A DNA stretch of 64,000 nt from Solirubrobacterales bacterium (GTDB taxonomy: Bacteria; Actinomycetota; Thermoleophilia; Solirubrobacterales; 70-9). The position numbers and the translations under genes are program-made. Positions 47,280 to 55,575 of this stretch are shown piece by piece (within the stretch, counting starts at the first letter, position 1; the number at the start of each line of letters is the position of its first letter). Under the pieces are notes generated by a model. It searched no databases. It was not told the origin of the DNA and worked only from the letters and a program-made list of their open reading frames with translations. Location: assembly GCA_017304845.1 (NCBI GenBank), contig JAFKLL010000014.1:1-64000 (forward strand). The letters run 5' to 3'.

Positions 47280-48436
47280 CTTGAAGCCCCCAGTCCGAGC
47301 AGCTGCTTGGAGATGATGTTCAGCTGGATCTCCGTGCTGCCCCCGTAGATCGAGACCGACCGGCCTTCCAGCAGGTCATGGGTCCATTGGTTGTAGGTGA
47401 GCGCGACCTCGGGGCCCAGCAGGTCCACCGCCGTCGCGAAGAGGTCCTGCTCCACCCGCGAGAGGTGGAGCTTGTCGATCGAGGTCGAGCCGGCCGGCAG
47501 ATCGTCGGCCGCCTGGCCGGCGAGGGTGCGATAGCCCTGCGCCTTGAGCAGCTCCAGGCCGGTGTGGATCCGGCCCAGCCGCTCCCGCACGCCCCGCTCG
47601 GAGGCCCGGCCCGACTCGAGCATCCGGTCGGCCAGCTCGTCGAGCGCCCGACGCAGCCGGATCTGCCGTTCGAGCACGAAGAGGCCGCGCTCGTAGGAGA
47701 GCATCCGCATCGCGGCCGCCCAGCCGTTGCCGAGCCCGCCGATCACGTCCTCGACCCGAGCCTCGACGTCGTCGAGGAAGACCTCGTTGAAGTGGCGCTC
47801 GCCCAGCATCTGCGGCAGCGCCACCACGTTCACGCCCGGGTCCTCCATGTCGACGATCACCAGCGAGAGGCCGTGATGCCGTTCCGAGCCGGGCTCGGTC
47901 CGCACCAGGCAGGCGCAGCGGCGGGCGATGTGGGCCCGCGAGGTCCAGACCTTCTGGCCGTTGATGATGATCCGGTCGCCGTCGACCCTGCCCCGCGAAC
48001 GGATCGCCGCCAGGTCGGAGCCGGCCTCCGGCTCGGAGAAGCCCTGACACCAGGACTCGGTCGCGTCGAGCATCGGCCGCAGGTACCGCTCGGCCTGCCC
48101 CTCGTCGCCGAAGTCCATGATCGTCGGGCCGCACATGTAGACGCCGATCCGGTTGATCAACTCCGGCATGCCGGTGGTCGCCAGCTCCTCGGAGAAGACC
48201 GCCTCGGCCCGCAGGTCGAGGCCGGAGCCGCCGTAGCGCTCGGGCCAGGAGAGCCCGATGTACCCGGCCCCGTGCAGCTTCTGCTGCCAGGCCAGCAGCG
48301 CGGCCAGGCGCTGCTCGAAGTCCTCGGGCGGGGCGCCGGGGTCGTTGGCGGCCATCCATGCCCTGATCTCGGCCCGGAGCGTCTCGTCCTCGGGACGAAA
48401 GCTCAGGGTCTCCACGGGCAGTTGTCCCATCGTCAT
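47276..48436 (-). CDS. Acyl-CoA dehydrogenase, FAD-motif subunit
   Basis: 386 residues. Motifs: SWPERYGGSGLDLRAEAVFS, QGFSEPEAGSDLAAIRSRGR, IINGQKVWTSRAHIARRCAC and the C-terminal SIYGGSTEIQLNIISKQLLG. The substrate-side HGG motif is absent; it is supplied by the partner encoded by the next gene, to which it is coupled by ATGA. This organisation mirrors the FadE28/FadE29-like heterotetramers that act on large or branched acyl-CoAs. Confidence 0.9.
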   Translation of the reverse strand: MTMGQLPVETLSFRPEDETLRAEIRAWMAANDPGAPPEDFEQRLAALLAWQQKLHGAGYIGLSWPERYGGSGLDLRAEAVFSEELATTGMPELINRIGVYMCGPTIMDFGDEGQAERYLRPMLDATESWCQGFSEPEAGSDLAAIRSRGRVDGDRIIINGQKVWTSRAHIARRCACLVRTEPGSERHHGLSLVIVDMEDPGVNVVALPQMLGERHFNEVFLDDVEARVEDVIGGLGNGWAAAMRMLSYERGLFVLERQIRLRRALDELADRMLESGRASERGVRERLGRIHTGLELLKAQGYRTLAGQAADDLPAGSTSIDKLHLSRVEQDLFATAVDLLGPEVALTYNQWTHDLLEGRSVSIYGGSTEIQLNIISKQLLGLGASR

Positions 48437-49488
48437 CAGGCGGTCCTTCCGTTCAGTCCGGGTACGTTCGAAGATTCGGCCAGCTCCAGCGCCGTCTCGA
48501 CCAGCGAGGCGGGGATGCTCTCGATCTGCTCGAAGCTGTCGCCGACGGTGTCGCCGGCCTGGTTGCGGGCGTGGATGCCCTCGACGATCACGGCCAGCTT
48601 GAAATGCGCGAGCACCTCGAAGAAGTCGAGGTCGGTCAGGTCGAACCCGGTCCGCTCGCCGTAGCGGGCGGCCAGCTCGGGGCGTTCGATGAAGCCTTCG
48701 GCGGTGGTGATCTCATGGGCCTCGGCGGCGCAGCGCTCGCCCGGCCGGCGCCAGTACATGAGCAGCATGCCGAGGTCGGCGAGCGGGTCGCCCAGGGTGG
48801 CCATCTCCCAGTCGAGCACGGCGATCACCCGGCCCGGGTCCTCGGGGTCGAGCACCACGTTGTCCATGCGGAAGTCGCCGTGGACCAGACCGGCAAGATC
48901 GCGTTCCGGCACCGAGGCGGCAAGGCGCCGGGAGAGCTCCCGCAGGCCCGGCGAGACCCTGATGCCGCTGTCGAGCTGCCCGGTCCAGCGACTCACCTGG
49001 CGACGCAGATAGCCGTCGGGACGGCCCAGGTCGCCGAGGCCGGCCGCCTCGAAGTCGGTCCTGTGGATCGCGGCCAGGGTGTCGACCAGGGCGAAGGAGC
49101 AGCGCCTCGCCTCCTCGGGGCCCAGGTCGACGTCGGCCGGGGCCCTGAGGATGCGTCCCTCGACCCGCTCCATCACGTAGAACTCGGCCCCGATCACGCT
49201 CTCGTCCCGGCAGAGCGCCAGCGGCGTCGGCACCGGCACCGCGGTCCCGTCGAGCCCGTCCAGCACCCGGTACTCGCGGCCCATGTCATGCGCGGTCGGC
49301 TGGCGGCGGCCCAGGGGCGGCCGGCGCAGCACCCAGGAGCGGTCGCCCTGCCTCAGGATGTAGGTCAGGTTGGAGCGTCCGCCCTCGATCAGGTCGGCCT
49401 CCAGCGGCTCCCCGCTCAGCCCGAGCGGCTCGGCCAGGTACCCGGCCAGCCCCTCGAGGTCGATGCCCTCTGTCCGGCTCGGAACCAT
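48436..49488 (-). CDS. Phosphotransferase-family (APH/ACAD10-like) protein
   Basis: 350 residues with the aminoglycoside-phosphotransferase/choline-kinase-like fold. The nucleotide-binding part has LIEGGRSNLTYILRQGDRSW, the catalytic loop is LAGLVHGDFRMDNVVLDPED, and the metal Asp lies in VIAVLDWEMATLGDPLADLG. Such kinases are found as domains of ACAD10/11 and beside acyl-CoA dehydrogenases, where ACAD11-type enzymes phosphorylate 4-hydroxyacyl-CoAs. A similar step here is inference. It lies between SDR and dehydrogenase genes; the TGA and the next ATG share one base. Confidence 0.88.
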   Translation of the reverse strand: MVPSRTEGIDLEGLAGYLAEPLGLSGEPLEADLIEGGRSNLTYILRQGDRSWVLRRPPLGRRQPTAHDMGREYRVLDGLDGTAVPVPTPLALCRDESVIGAEFYVMERVEGRILRAPADVDLGPEEARRCSFALVDTLAAIHRTDFEAAGLGDLGRPDGYLRRQVSRWTGQLDSGIRVSPGLRELSRRLAASVPERDLAGLVHGDFRMDNVVLDPEDPGRVIAVLDWEMATLGDPLADLGMLLMYWRRPGERCAAEAHEITTAEGFIERPELAARYGERTGFDLTDLDFFEVLAHFKLAVIVEGIHARNQAGDTVGDSFEQIESIPASLVETALELAESSNVPGLNGRTA

Positions 49489-50325
49489 CTACACGTTCCT
49501 GGCGTTGACGCCGGTCGAGGGCGAGAGCGTCGCCCCGGTGATGTACCGCGCCTCTTCCGAGGCCAGGAAGAGCACCGCGTCGGAGATGTCGTCGGTCTCC
49601 GCGTACGGGACCGGCAGCACGTTGACGCTCTGGAAGGCAGGCAGCGCGTCCTCCATGGTCGGGTTCTCCAGGTCGGGCCGGAAGAGCCGGTAGGAGGAGT
49701 CGTTGTGCATCATCGGCGTGTTGACCGAGCTGGGGCAGATCACATTGGCGGTGACCCCCCGGTCCGCGACCTCCAGGGCGAGGCTCTTGACCATGCCGAT
49801 CAGGCCCCACTTGGAGGCGGCGTAGTGGCCGATGTTCTCCCAGCCGGCCCGCCCCGCCATCGAGGAGGTGGCGACGATCCGGCCGAACCCGTGCTCGAGC
49901 ATCAGCGGCACCACCGGCCGCACCGAGTTGAAGGCGCCGGTCAGGTTGACGTCGATCATCGTCTGCCAGAGGTCGCGGTCCATCGACTCGATCGGGCCGA
50001 AGGTGCAGATGCCGGCGTTGACGACCAGGACGTCGATCCGACCGAACCGCTCGGCGATCCGGGCCACGGCGCCGTCCATCTGCTCGGCGCTGCGCACGTC
50101 GGCGACCTCGGCCAGGGCACTGCGGCCCTCGGCCTCGATCAGCTCGACCGTGCGGTCGAGATCCTCGGGCTCGGCGATCGGGTAGGGCACGGTCTCGATC
50201 TCACCGGCCACGCTGTCGATCACGGCGACGTCGGCGCCCTCCCGGGCGAAGCGCAGGGCGTGGTTTCGCCCCTGTCCGCGGGCGCCGCCGGTGACCAGAA
50301 CCTTGCGTCCCTCGAAGCGGCCCAT
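49489..50325 (-). CDS. Mycofactocin-type SDR oxidoreductase (1)
   Basis: 278 residues from ATG 50325. The cofactor motif reads VTGGARGQGRNHALRFAREG, followed by DRTVELIEAEGRSALAEVAD, VNAGI, and the catalytic Ser/Tyr/Lys in ATSSMAGRAGWENIGHYAAS and K. GQGRxHA and YPIAEPEDLDRTVELIE are features I associate with mycofactocin-dependent SDRs (carveol-dehydrogenase-like), which keep NAD bound and pass electrons to mycofactocin. Co-occurrence with mftA-F supports this. The start overlaps the next SDR stop by 1 bp. Confidence 0.88.
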   Translation of the reverse strand: MGRFEGRKVLVTGGARGQGRNHALRFAREGADVAVIDSVAGEIETVPYPIAEPEDLDRTVELIEAEGRSALAEVADVRSAEQMDGAVARIAERFGRIDVLVVNAGICTFGPIESMDRDLWQTMIDVNLTGAFNSVRPVVPLMLEHGFGRIVATSSMAGRAGWENIGHYAASKWGLIGMVKSLALEVADRGVTANVICPSSVNTPMMHNDSSYRLFRPDLENPTMEDALPAFQSVNVLPVPYAETDDISDAVLFLASEEARYITGATLSPSTGVNARNV

Positions 50326-51161
50326 CAGGCGGCCGTCCTGGCGTTCCAGCCCAGGGCCACCGGGACGGCCTCCCCGGTGATGAAGCGCGCCTCGTCGGAG
50401 GCCAGGAAGAGCACCGCGTCGGAGATGTCCTCCGGCTGCACCCAGGGGATCGGGATCGGGTTCAGCTCGGTGTAGGCCCGCTCGACGTCCTCGAGCGTGT
50501 ACTCGTCGCGGTCGGGCAGGAAGAGATCGCGGAAGGCTTCGTTCTGGATCATCGCGGTGTCGACCGAGGTCGGGCAGACCGCGTTGACGGTGACCCCGTT
50601 CTCGGCCATCTCCAGGGCGAGGCTCTTGACCAGCCCGAGCACGCCCCACTTGGCGGCGACGTAGTGCCCGATGTTCGGGGAGCCCTGGCGGGCGACGATC
50701 GAGGAGGTGGCGATCATCCGTCCGTAGCCGCGCCCGGCCATGTGCGGGGTGACCGCCCGCAGCGTCTTGAAGACGCCGCTCAGGTTGATGTCGATCATGT
50801 TGCCCCACGCCTCGTCGCTCATCTCGGCGACCGTGGAGATGCCGGCGATCCCGGCGTTGGCCACCGCGATGTCGATCTTCCCGAAGGAGTCGATGCCGTC
50901 CGCGACCAGGCCGTCCAGTGCGGCGGTGTCGCGCACGTCGGCGACCCGGGCCATGACCCGGGCGCCGGCCGCCTCGGCCAGCTCGACCGTCTCGTCCAGG
51001 TCGGAGCGTCGCGAGAGCCCGTAGGGGACCGTGTCGAGGTCGGAGTCGATGTCGCAGAGGATCAGGTCCGCCCCGCGCTCGGCGAAGCGCAGCGCGTGGG
51101 AGCGGCCCTGCCCGCGGCCGGCCCCGGTGATCAGTGCGGTGCGGCCCTCAAAGCTCGCCAT
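50325..51161 (-). CDS. Mycofactocin-type SDR oxidoreductase (2)
   Basis: 278 residues, paralogous to and the same length as the neighbouring SDR. It has ITGAGRGQGRSHALRFAERG, YGLSRRSDLDETVELAEAAG, ANAGIAG, and catalytic residues in ATSSIVARQGSPNIGHYVAA and K. It probably oxidises an alcohol to a ketone with non-exchangeable NAD and mycofactocin as electron acceptor (family knowledge). The tandem copies may act on different stereoisomers or successive alcohols. Its start overlaps the end of an enoyl-CoA hydratase gene by 14 bp. Confidence 0.88.
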   Translation of the reverse strand: MASFEGRTALITGAGRGQGRSHALRFAERGADLILCDIDSDLDTVPYGLSRRSDLDETVELAEAAGARVMARVADVRDTAALDGLVADGIDSFGKIDIAVANAGIAGISTVAEMSDEAWGNMIDINLSGVFKTLRAVTPHMAGRGYGRMIATSSIVARQGSPNIGHYVAAKWGVLGLVKSLALEMAENGVTVNAVCPTSVDTAMIQNEAFRDLFLPDRDEYTLEDVERAYTELNPIPIPWVQPEDISDAVLFLASDEARFITGEAVPVALGWNARTAA

Positions 51162-51978
51162 CGGCGACCTTCGCCCGACGCTCCGCGGCCTTTGCCTTGG
51201 CCATCTCGTCGAGGTCGTCCACCGCCTTGCGGACCTGGTCTCCGTACATGCCGAAGGTCTGGACCTCCAGGGCGGCCGAGAGCTCGAAGCCGATCGTCGA
51301 CCCGACGCTGAGCCACTGGTTGATCGCCCGCTTCGTGAAGCGCACCGCCTGCTGCGGCATCTTGGTGAACTCGGTGGCGACCTCGGTGGCCCGCTCGAAG
51401 GCGCTGCCGACCGGGACCAGCTCGGTGACCAGGCCGATGCGCTCCGCCTCGGCGGCATCGATCCAGTCGCCGGTCATCAGGTACCGCTTGGCCCGGGTGA
51501 TGCCGACCGCCATCGGCCAGATCAGCACGCCGCCGTCGCCGGCCGCGAGGGCCGCCTTGATGTGACCGTCGGCCATCTTCACGTTCTCCTCGACGATCAC
51601 GTAGTCGGAGAGCAGAGCCAGCATCAGGCCGGAGCCGGTGGCGACGCCGTTGACGGCGGAGACGACCGGCTTCTCGAGGTCGATGTGGGACCGGACCAGC
51701 TCGCGGACCTGGACCTGCAGCTCCTCGAGCGCCTCCTGGTCCTCGGTGAGCTGCTTCATGTAGTCGTAGGTGGCGCCGACCGAGAATGCCCTGCCCGCTC
51801 CCGAGAGGACGACCGCCTTGACGTCGTCGTCCTCGGCGACGTCCCGGAGGATGGTCGCGAACTCGCCGTGATCCTCATGGCTGCAGGCGTTCATCTTCTC
51901 CGGGTTGTGGATCGTCACGAAGGCGATCGAATCCCGGACTTCGGTCTTCAGGAAGGTGTACTTCTCGTATCGGCTCAC
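51148..51978 (-). CDS. Enoyl-CoA hydratase/isomerase family protein
   Basis: 276 residues. Crotonase motifs: SGAGRAFSVGATYDYMKQLT and VNGVATGSGLMLALLSDYVI, with HIKAALAAGDGGVLIWPMAV at the second active-site position. The first catalytic segment lacks the normal ENxxEN-type Glu, so hydratase activity is not certain. It is separated from the IclR gene by 21 bp on the same strand and has no separate palindrome, so IclR and this operon are probably one transcript. Confidence 0.88.
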   Translation of the reverse strand: MSRYEKYTFLKTEVRDSIAFVTIHNPEKMNACSHEDHGEFATILRDVAEDDDVKAVVLSGAGRAFSVGATYDYMKQLTEDQEALEELQVQVRELVRSHIDLEKPVVSAVNGVATGSGLMLALLSDYVIVEENVKMADGHIKAALAAGDGGVLIWPMAVGITRAKRYLMTGDWIDAAEAERIGLVTELVPVGSAFERATEVATEFTKMPQQAVRFTKRAINQWLSVGSTIGFELSAALEVQTFGMYGDQVRKAVDDLDEMAKAKAAERRAKVADGEL

Positions 51979-51999
51979 GCTGCTCTCGATCTCCCTCGC

Positions 52000-52893
52000 T
52001 CAGGACGTGGGTTTTGGTTTTGTTCGGTTTCTCGAGTCGGTTCGGGCCTCGTCTCCGCCCAGCCGGTCCAGGTGCGCCCGCGAGGCGCCTTCCAGGTGGA
52101 AGACGGCCCGTGAGATGTCCTGGACGGCCTCGCTGAGGCGCTGCCCGATCGCCGGGATCAGACGCTCCGGCATGAAGGACGAGTGGCCGGTGACGACCAT
52201 CAGCAAGATGGGGGTCCCGGTCGGGGAAAGGATCGGGGCGCCGACCGCGTTGTAGTCGGGCTCGTACTCGCCGATGCTGATCGAGTAGCCGCGCTCGCGG
52301 ACCTCGGCCAGCTCCTGCTTGAAGCGGGCGACCTGGGTGATCGACATCGGGGTGCGCGAGGGCAGCCCGTGCAGCTCGAGCATCTGGTCGATGGTCTCGT
52401 CCGGCTGGTGGGCGTAGTACGCCTTGGCCAGCACCGCGCCGTTGGGCGGGACCCGGCCGCCGAGCGGCGCCGTGCCCTTGGGATCGGGCCGGCCGCGCAT
52501 CTTGTCGATCACCATGAAGGAGTCGTCCTCCGCCTTCTGGCAGATCAACATGATCAGCTTGTAGCGCCGCACGAACTCGAGCGCCTTCATCCGGGCGGAG
52601 GTGAGGACCGCGCCCTCTTCGCTGACCGCGGCCCCGAGGTCACGCAGGCCGGTGCCGAGCTCGTAGTGCTTGCTCTCGCTGTCGAAGGCGAGCAGGTCGC
52701 CCTGCTCCAGGGTCTTGAGGATGTTGAAGCAGGTGCTGGGGTTCATCCCGAGCGCCTGCGCGATCTCGGTCATGGTCGCCGGCTCGTTGCCCCGGTCCCG
52801 CAGGTACCCGAAGATCGCGATGGTGTGACGCACCGCGGGCACCCCCCGGTTGATCCCGGAGGTGCTGGGGCTCATTTCGGTAAGGGCGGTCAT
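52000..52893 (-). CDS. IclR-family transcriptional regulator (candidate regulon master)
   Basis: 297 residues. The N-terminal winged helix is VRHTIAIFGYLRDRGNEPAT, EIAQALGMNPSTCFNILKTL; the IclR effector domain spans about residues 95-260 (GGRVPPNGAVLAKAYYA, RERGYSISIGEYEPDYNAVG, SPTGTPILLMVVTGHSSFMP). GAGGAG precedes the ATG. It is the only regulator encoded within the catabolic region and lies beside two copies of the 16-bp palindrome, one per divergent promoter. It is therefore the best candidate to bind all six palindromes. An effector is unknown. Confidence 0.9.
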   Translation of the reverse strand: MTALTEMSPSTSGINRGVPAVRHTIAIFGYLRDRGNEPATMTEIAQALGMNPSTCFNILKTLEQGDLLAFDSESKHYELGTGLRDLGAAVSEEGAVLTSARMKALEFVRRYKLIMLICQKAEDDSFMVIDKMRGRPDPKGTAPLGGRVPPNGAVLAKAYYAHQPDETIDQMLELHGLPSRTPMSITQVARFKQELAEVRERGYSISIGEYEPDYNAVGAPILSPTGTPILLMVVTGHSSFMPERLIPAIGQRLSEAVQDISRAVFHLEGASRAHLDRLGGDEARTDSRNRTKPKPTS

Positions 52894-52930
52894 GGTCTCC
52901 TCTCAGCAGCCGGACGAGCGGCTGCGGCCG

Positions 52931-52979
52931 ATGGTTGCAACGCCGAAAGCGAACGCAAACCTGTTTCTCCATAGAGAAT
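52931..52979 (-). promoter_or_regulatory. Operator-promoter of the IclR gene and downstream operon
   Basis: TTTCTCCATAGAGAAT (52964-52979) lies 4 bp from -35 TTTGCG (52954-52959), then a 17-bp spacer and -10 AACCAT (52931-52936), reading on the minus strand. The -10 is weak, as expected of an activator-dependent promoter. Its centre is 43 bp from that of the thiolase operator. Confidence 0.65.
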
Positions 52980-53006
52980 TTACGTGTGAGCGGACCTCGG
53001 CTCTCC

Positions 53007-53055
53007 TTTCTCTGGGGAGAATTTCCTTGGTCGGAGACCGGGCGCTGCCGATGCT
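53007..53055 (+). promoter_or_regulatory. Operator-promoter of thiolase operon (leaderless)
   Basis: TTTCTCTGGGGAGAAT (53007-53022), 4 bp, -35 TTGGTC (53027-53032), 17 bp, -10 GATGCT (53050-53055), then six bases to ATG 53062. No Shine-Dalgarno is present, so transcription should start at the start codon. Confidence 0.72.
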
Positions 53056-53061
53056 TCCCGC

Positions 53062-54231
53062 ATGCCAGAAGCTGTGATTGTCTCCACGCGTCGTACCCCG
53101 ATCGGCCGGGCCTTCAAGGGCTCGCTCAAGGACATGAGGCCCGACGACCTCGGCGGTTTCATCGTCCGCTCCCTGCTCGACGACCTCGAGGGATTCGATC
53201 CGCTGGAGATCGAGGACGTGATCTGCGGCTCGGCCATCCAGGCCGGCGAACAGAGCATGAACCTCGGCAAGGTGGTGGCCGCCCTGGCCGGGCTGCCGGA
53301 CGAGGTCGGGGGCAGCACCGTCAACCGCTTCTGCGCCTCCTCCCTGCAGTCGATCCGGATCGCCTCGCATGCGATCCAGGCCGGCGAGGGCGACGCCTAC
53401 CTCGCGGTCGGCGTCGAGTCGGTCAGCCGGGTCGGGGGCCGCGCCTTCGATCCCGAGCAGGACGCCAACCCCCGCTTCACCGACCCCTCACGCCCCGACT
53501 ACGTCAACGACCACTACATCTCGATGGGCCTCACCGCCGAGAACGTGGCCGACAGGTGGGGCGTCAGCCGGGAGCAGATGGACGCCTTCGCAGCGCTTTC
53601 GCAGAATCGTGCCGTGGCCGCTCAGGAGAGCGGATTCTTCGCCGACGAGATCACTCCCGTCCTTCTCTCCGACGGGACTCTGGTCGAGCGGGACGACGGC
53701 CCGCGGCCCGGCACGACCCCTGAGACGCTCGCCCAGCTCAAGCCCGCCTTCCGCGAGGACGGCCGCGTGACCGCCGGCAACTCCTGCCCGCTCAACGACG
53801 GCGCCGCCGCGGCGCTGATCATGTCCGACACCAGGGCGGCCGAACTGGGCCTCACCCCGATGGCCCGCATCGTCTCCTCGGCCGTGACCGGATGCCCGCC
53901 GGAGCTGATGGGCATCGGCCCGATCGAGGCCGTGAAGGTGGCGCTGAAGCGGGCCGGCATGAGCATCGGCGACGTCGACGTGGTCGAGCTGAACGAGGCC
54001 TTCGCCGCGCAGGTGATCCCGATCTGCGACGAGGTCGGCATCGACATCGAGTCGCAGCTCAACCCGCATGGCGGCGCGATCGCGCTCGGCCATCCCTTCG
54101 GCATGACCGGCGTCCGGATCATGACGACTCTCCTCCACGACCTGAGGGTCCTGGACGGGAGCGTCGGGCTGGAAACCATGTGCGTCGGCGGTGGCCAGGG
54201 CATGGCCATGGTCGTCGAACGACTCTCTTAG
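53062..54231 (+). CDS. Thiolase (acetyl-CoA acyltransferase)
   Basis: 389 residues. The acyl-enzyme cysteine is C91 (NRFCASSLQS), the His is in NPHGGAIALGHPFGMTG, and the second Cys in TMCVGGGQGMA, giving a full degradative thiolase set. It cleaves 3-ketoacyl-CoA with CoA to acetyl-CoA (or propionyl-CoA) and a shortened acyl-CoA, completing the beta-oxidation encoded around it. The mRNA is probably leaderless. An acyl-CoA dehydrogenase and SDR follow on the same strand. Confidence 0.94.
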   Translation: MPEAVIVSTRRTPIGRAFKGSLKDMRPDDLGGFIVRSLLDDLEGFDPLEIEDVICGSAIQAGEQSMNLGKVVAALAGLPDEVGGSTVNRFCASSLQSIRIASHAIQAGEGDAYLAVGVESVSRVGGRAFDPEQDANPRFTDPSRPDYVNDHYISMGLTAENVADRWGVSREQMDAFAALSQNRAVAAQESGFFADEITPVLLSDGTLVERDDGPRPGTTPETLAQLKPAFREDGRVTAGNSCPLNDGAAAALIMSDTRAAELGLTPMARIVSSAVTGCPPELMGIGPIEAVKVALKRAGMSIGDVDVVELNEAFAAQVIPICDEVGIDIESQLNPHGGAIALGHPFGMTGVRIMTTLLHDLRVLDGSVGLETMCVGGGQGMAMVVERLS

Positions 54232-54271
54232 ACCCCTCACCGAATCACCAACCCAGGAGCTCTGACCCGAT

Positions 54272-55573
54272 ATGTGGGATTTCTCGACCGAACCGGAATT
54301 CGAAGCCAAGCTGCAGTGGATGCGCGAGTTCGTCGAAACGGAGGTGTACCCGCTCGAGGCAGTCGAGGGCGTCACCGAGGAAGAATTCGACCGTCTGCTG
54401 GCCCCGCTGCGGGATCAGGTCAAGGACCAGGGCCTCTGGGCGGCGCATCTGCCTCCGGAGCTGGGCGGCCAGGGCTTCGACGCGGTCGAGCTCGGCCTGA
54501 TGAACGAGATCACCGGCCGTTCGGTCTTCGGCCCGGTCGTGTTCGGCTCGCAGGCGCCCGACGCCGGCAACGCAGAGCTGCTCGCCGCCTCCGGCACCGA
54601 GGCCCAGAAGGACCGCTGGCTCTACCCGCTGCTGGCCGGTGACCTCAAGAGCGGCTTCTCGATGACCGAGCCGCACACCGCCGGCTCCGATCCCACCCTG
54701 CTCGCCACCACCGCCACCCGCGACGGCGACGGTTGGCGGATCAACGGCCGCAAGTGGTTCACCTCCTCGGGCTCGACCGCCGACTTCCTGATCGTGATGG
54801 TGGTCAGCGACCCCGACGCCCCGCCGCGCTCCCGCGCCTCGATGATGCTGGTGCCGACCGACGCTCCCGGCCTCACCATCCTGCGCGACGTGCCGACCAT
54901 GGAGGATCCGGACGGCGAGATCGGCCGTTTCCGGGCCGGCGGGTTCGGCCACGCCGAGATCCTCTACGAGGACGTGTTCGTGCCCGACTCCGACGTGCTC
55001 GGCGCCCCGGGCGAGGGCTTCCTGCTGGCCCAGCGCCGGCTCGGCCCGGGCCGGATCCAGCACTGCATGCGGTGGCTCGGCCAGAGCCAGCGCGCCTTCG
55101 AGATGCTCTGCGAGCGGGCCGTCTCCCGCTACGCCCACGGCTCGCTGCTCTCCGAGAAGGGCGTGGTCCGCGAGTGGGTGGCGAACTCGGCCGCCGAGAT
55201 GCAGGCCGCCCGCCTGATGACCCTCCACGCCGCCTGGAAGATCGACAAGGAGGGCGCCCGCAACGCCCGCCAGGAGATCGGGATGATCAAGTACTACGGC
55301 GCCGAGGTGATGATCAACGTGATCGATCGCGCCATCCAGCTGCACGGCGGCCTCGGCTACTCGACCGACCTGCCGCTGGAGTCGATGTACCGCAACGCCC
55401 GCGCCGCCCGCATCTACGACGGCGCCGACGAGGTGCATCGCGAGAACGTGGCCCGACGGATCCTGGCCGGCTTCGAGCCGCATGAGATCCCCTCGGAGTA
55501 CGTGCCGGCGCGCAAGGAGTTCGCCCGCAAGAAGTTCGAGGGCCTGGTCGACATGACCGCCCTCAACCTCTAG
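54272..55573 (+). CDS. Acyl-CoA dehydrogenase (self-contained type)
   Basis: 433 residues, longer than the family norm. Unlike the other four dehydrogenases it has both FAD-side (GFSMTEPHTAGSDPTLLATT) and C-terminal motifs (AIQLHGGLGYSTDLPLESMY, ARIYDGADEVHRENVARRIL) in one chain. It therefore probably works as a homo-oligomer on a different, simpler acyl-CoA (inference). CAGGAG precedes the ATG, 40 bp after the thiolase stop. Its stop lies 2 bp before the next ATG. Confidence 0.92.
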   Translation: MWDFSTEPEFEAKLQWMREFVETEVYPLEAVEGVTEEEFDRLLAPLRDQVKDQGLWAAHLPPELGGQGFDAVELGLMNEITGRSVFGPVVFGSQAPDAGNAELLAASGTEAQKDRWLYPLLAGDLKSGFSMTEPHTAGSDPTLLATTATRDGDGWRINGRKWFTSSGSTADFLIVMVVSDPDAPPRSRASMMLVPTDAPGLTILRDVPTMEDPDGEIGRFRAGGFGHAEILYEDVFVPDSDVLGAPGEGFLLAQRRLGPGRIQHCMRWLGQSQRAFEMLCERAVSRYAHGSLLSEKGVVREWVANSAAEMQAARLMTLHAAWKIDKEGARNARQEIGMIKYYGAEVMINVIDRAIQLHGGLGYSTDLPLESMYRNARAARIYDGADEVHRENVARRILAGFEPHEIPSEYVPARKEFARKKFEGLVDMTALNL

Positions 55574-55575
55574 CC

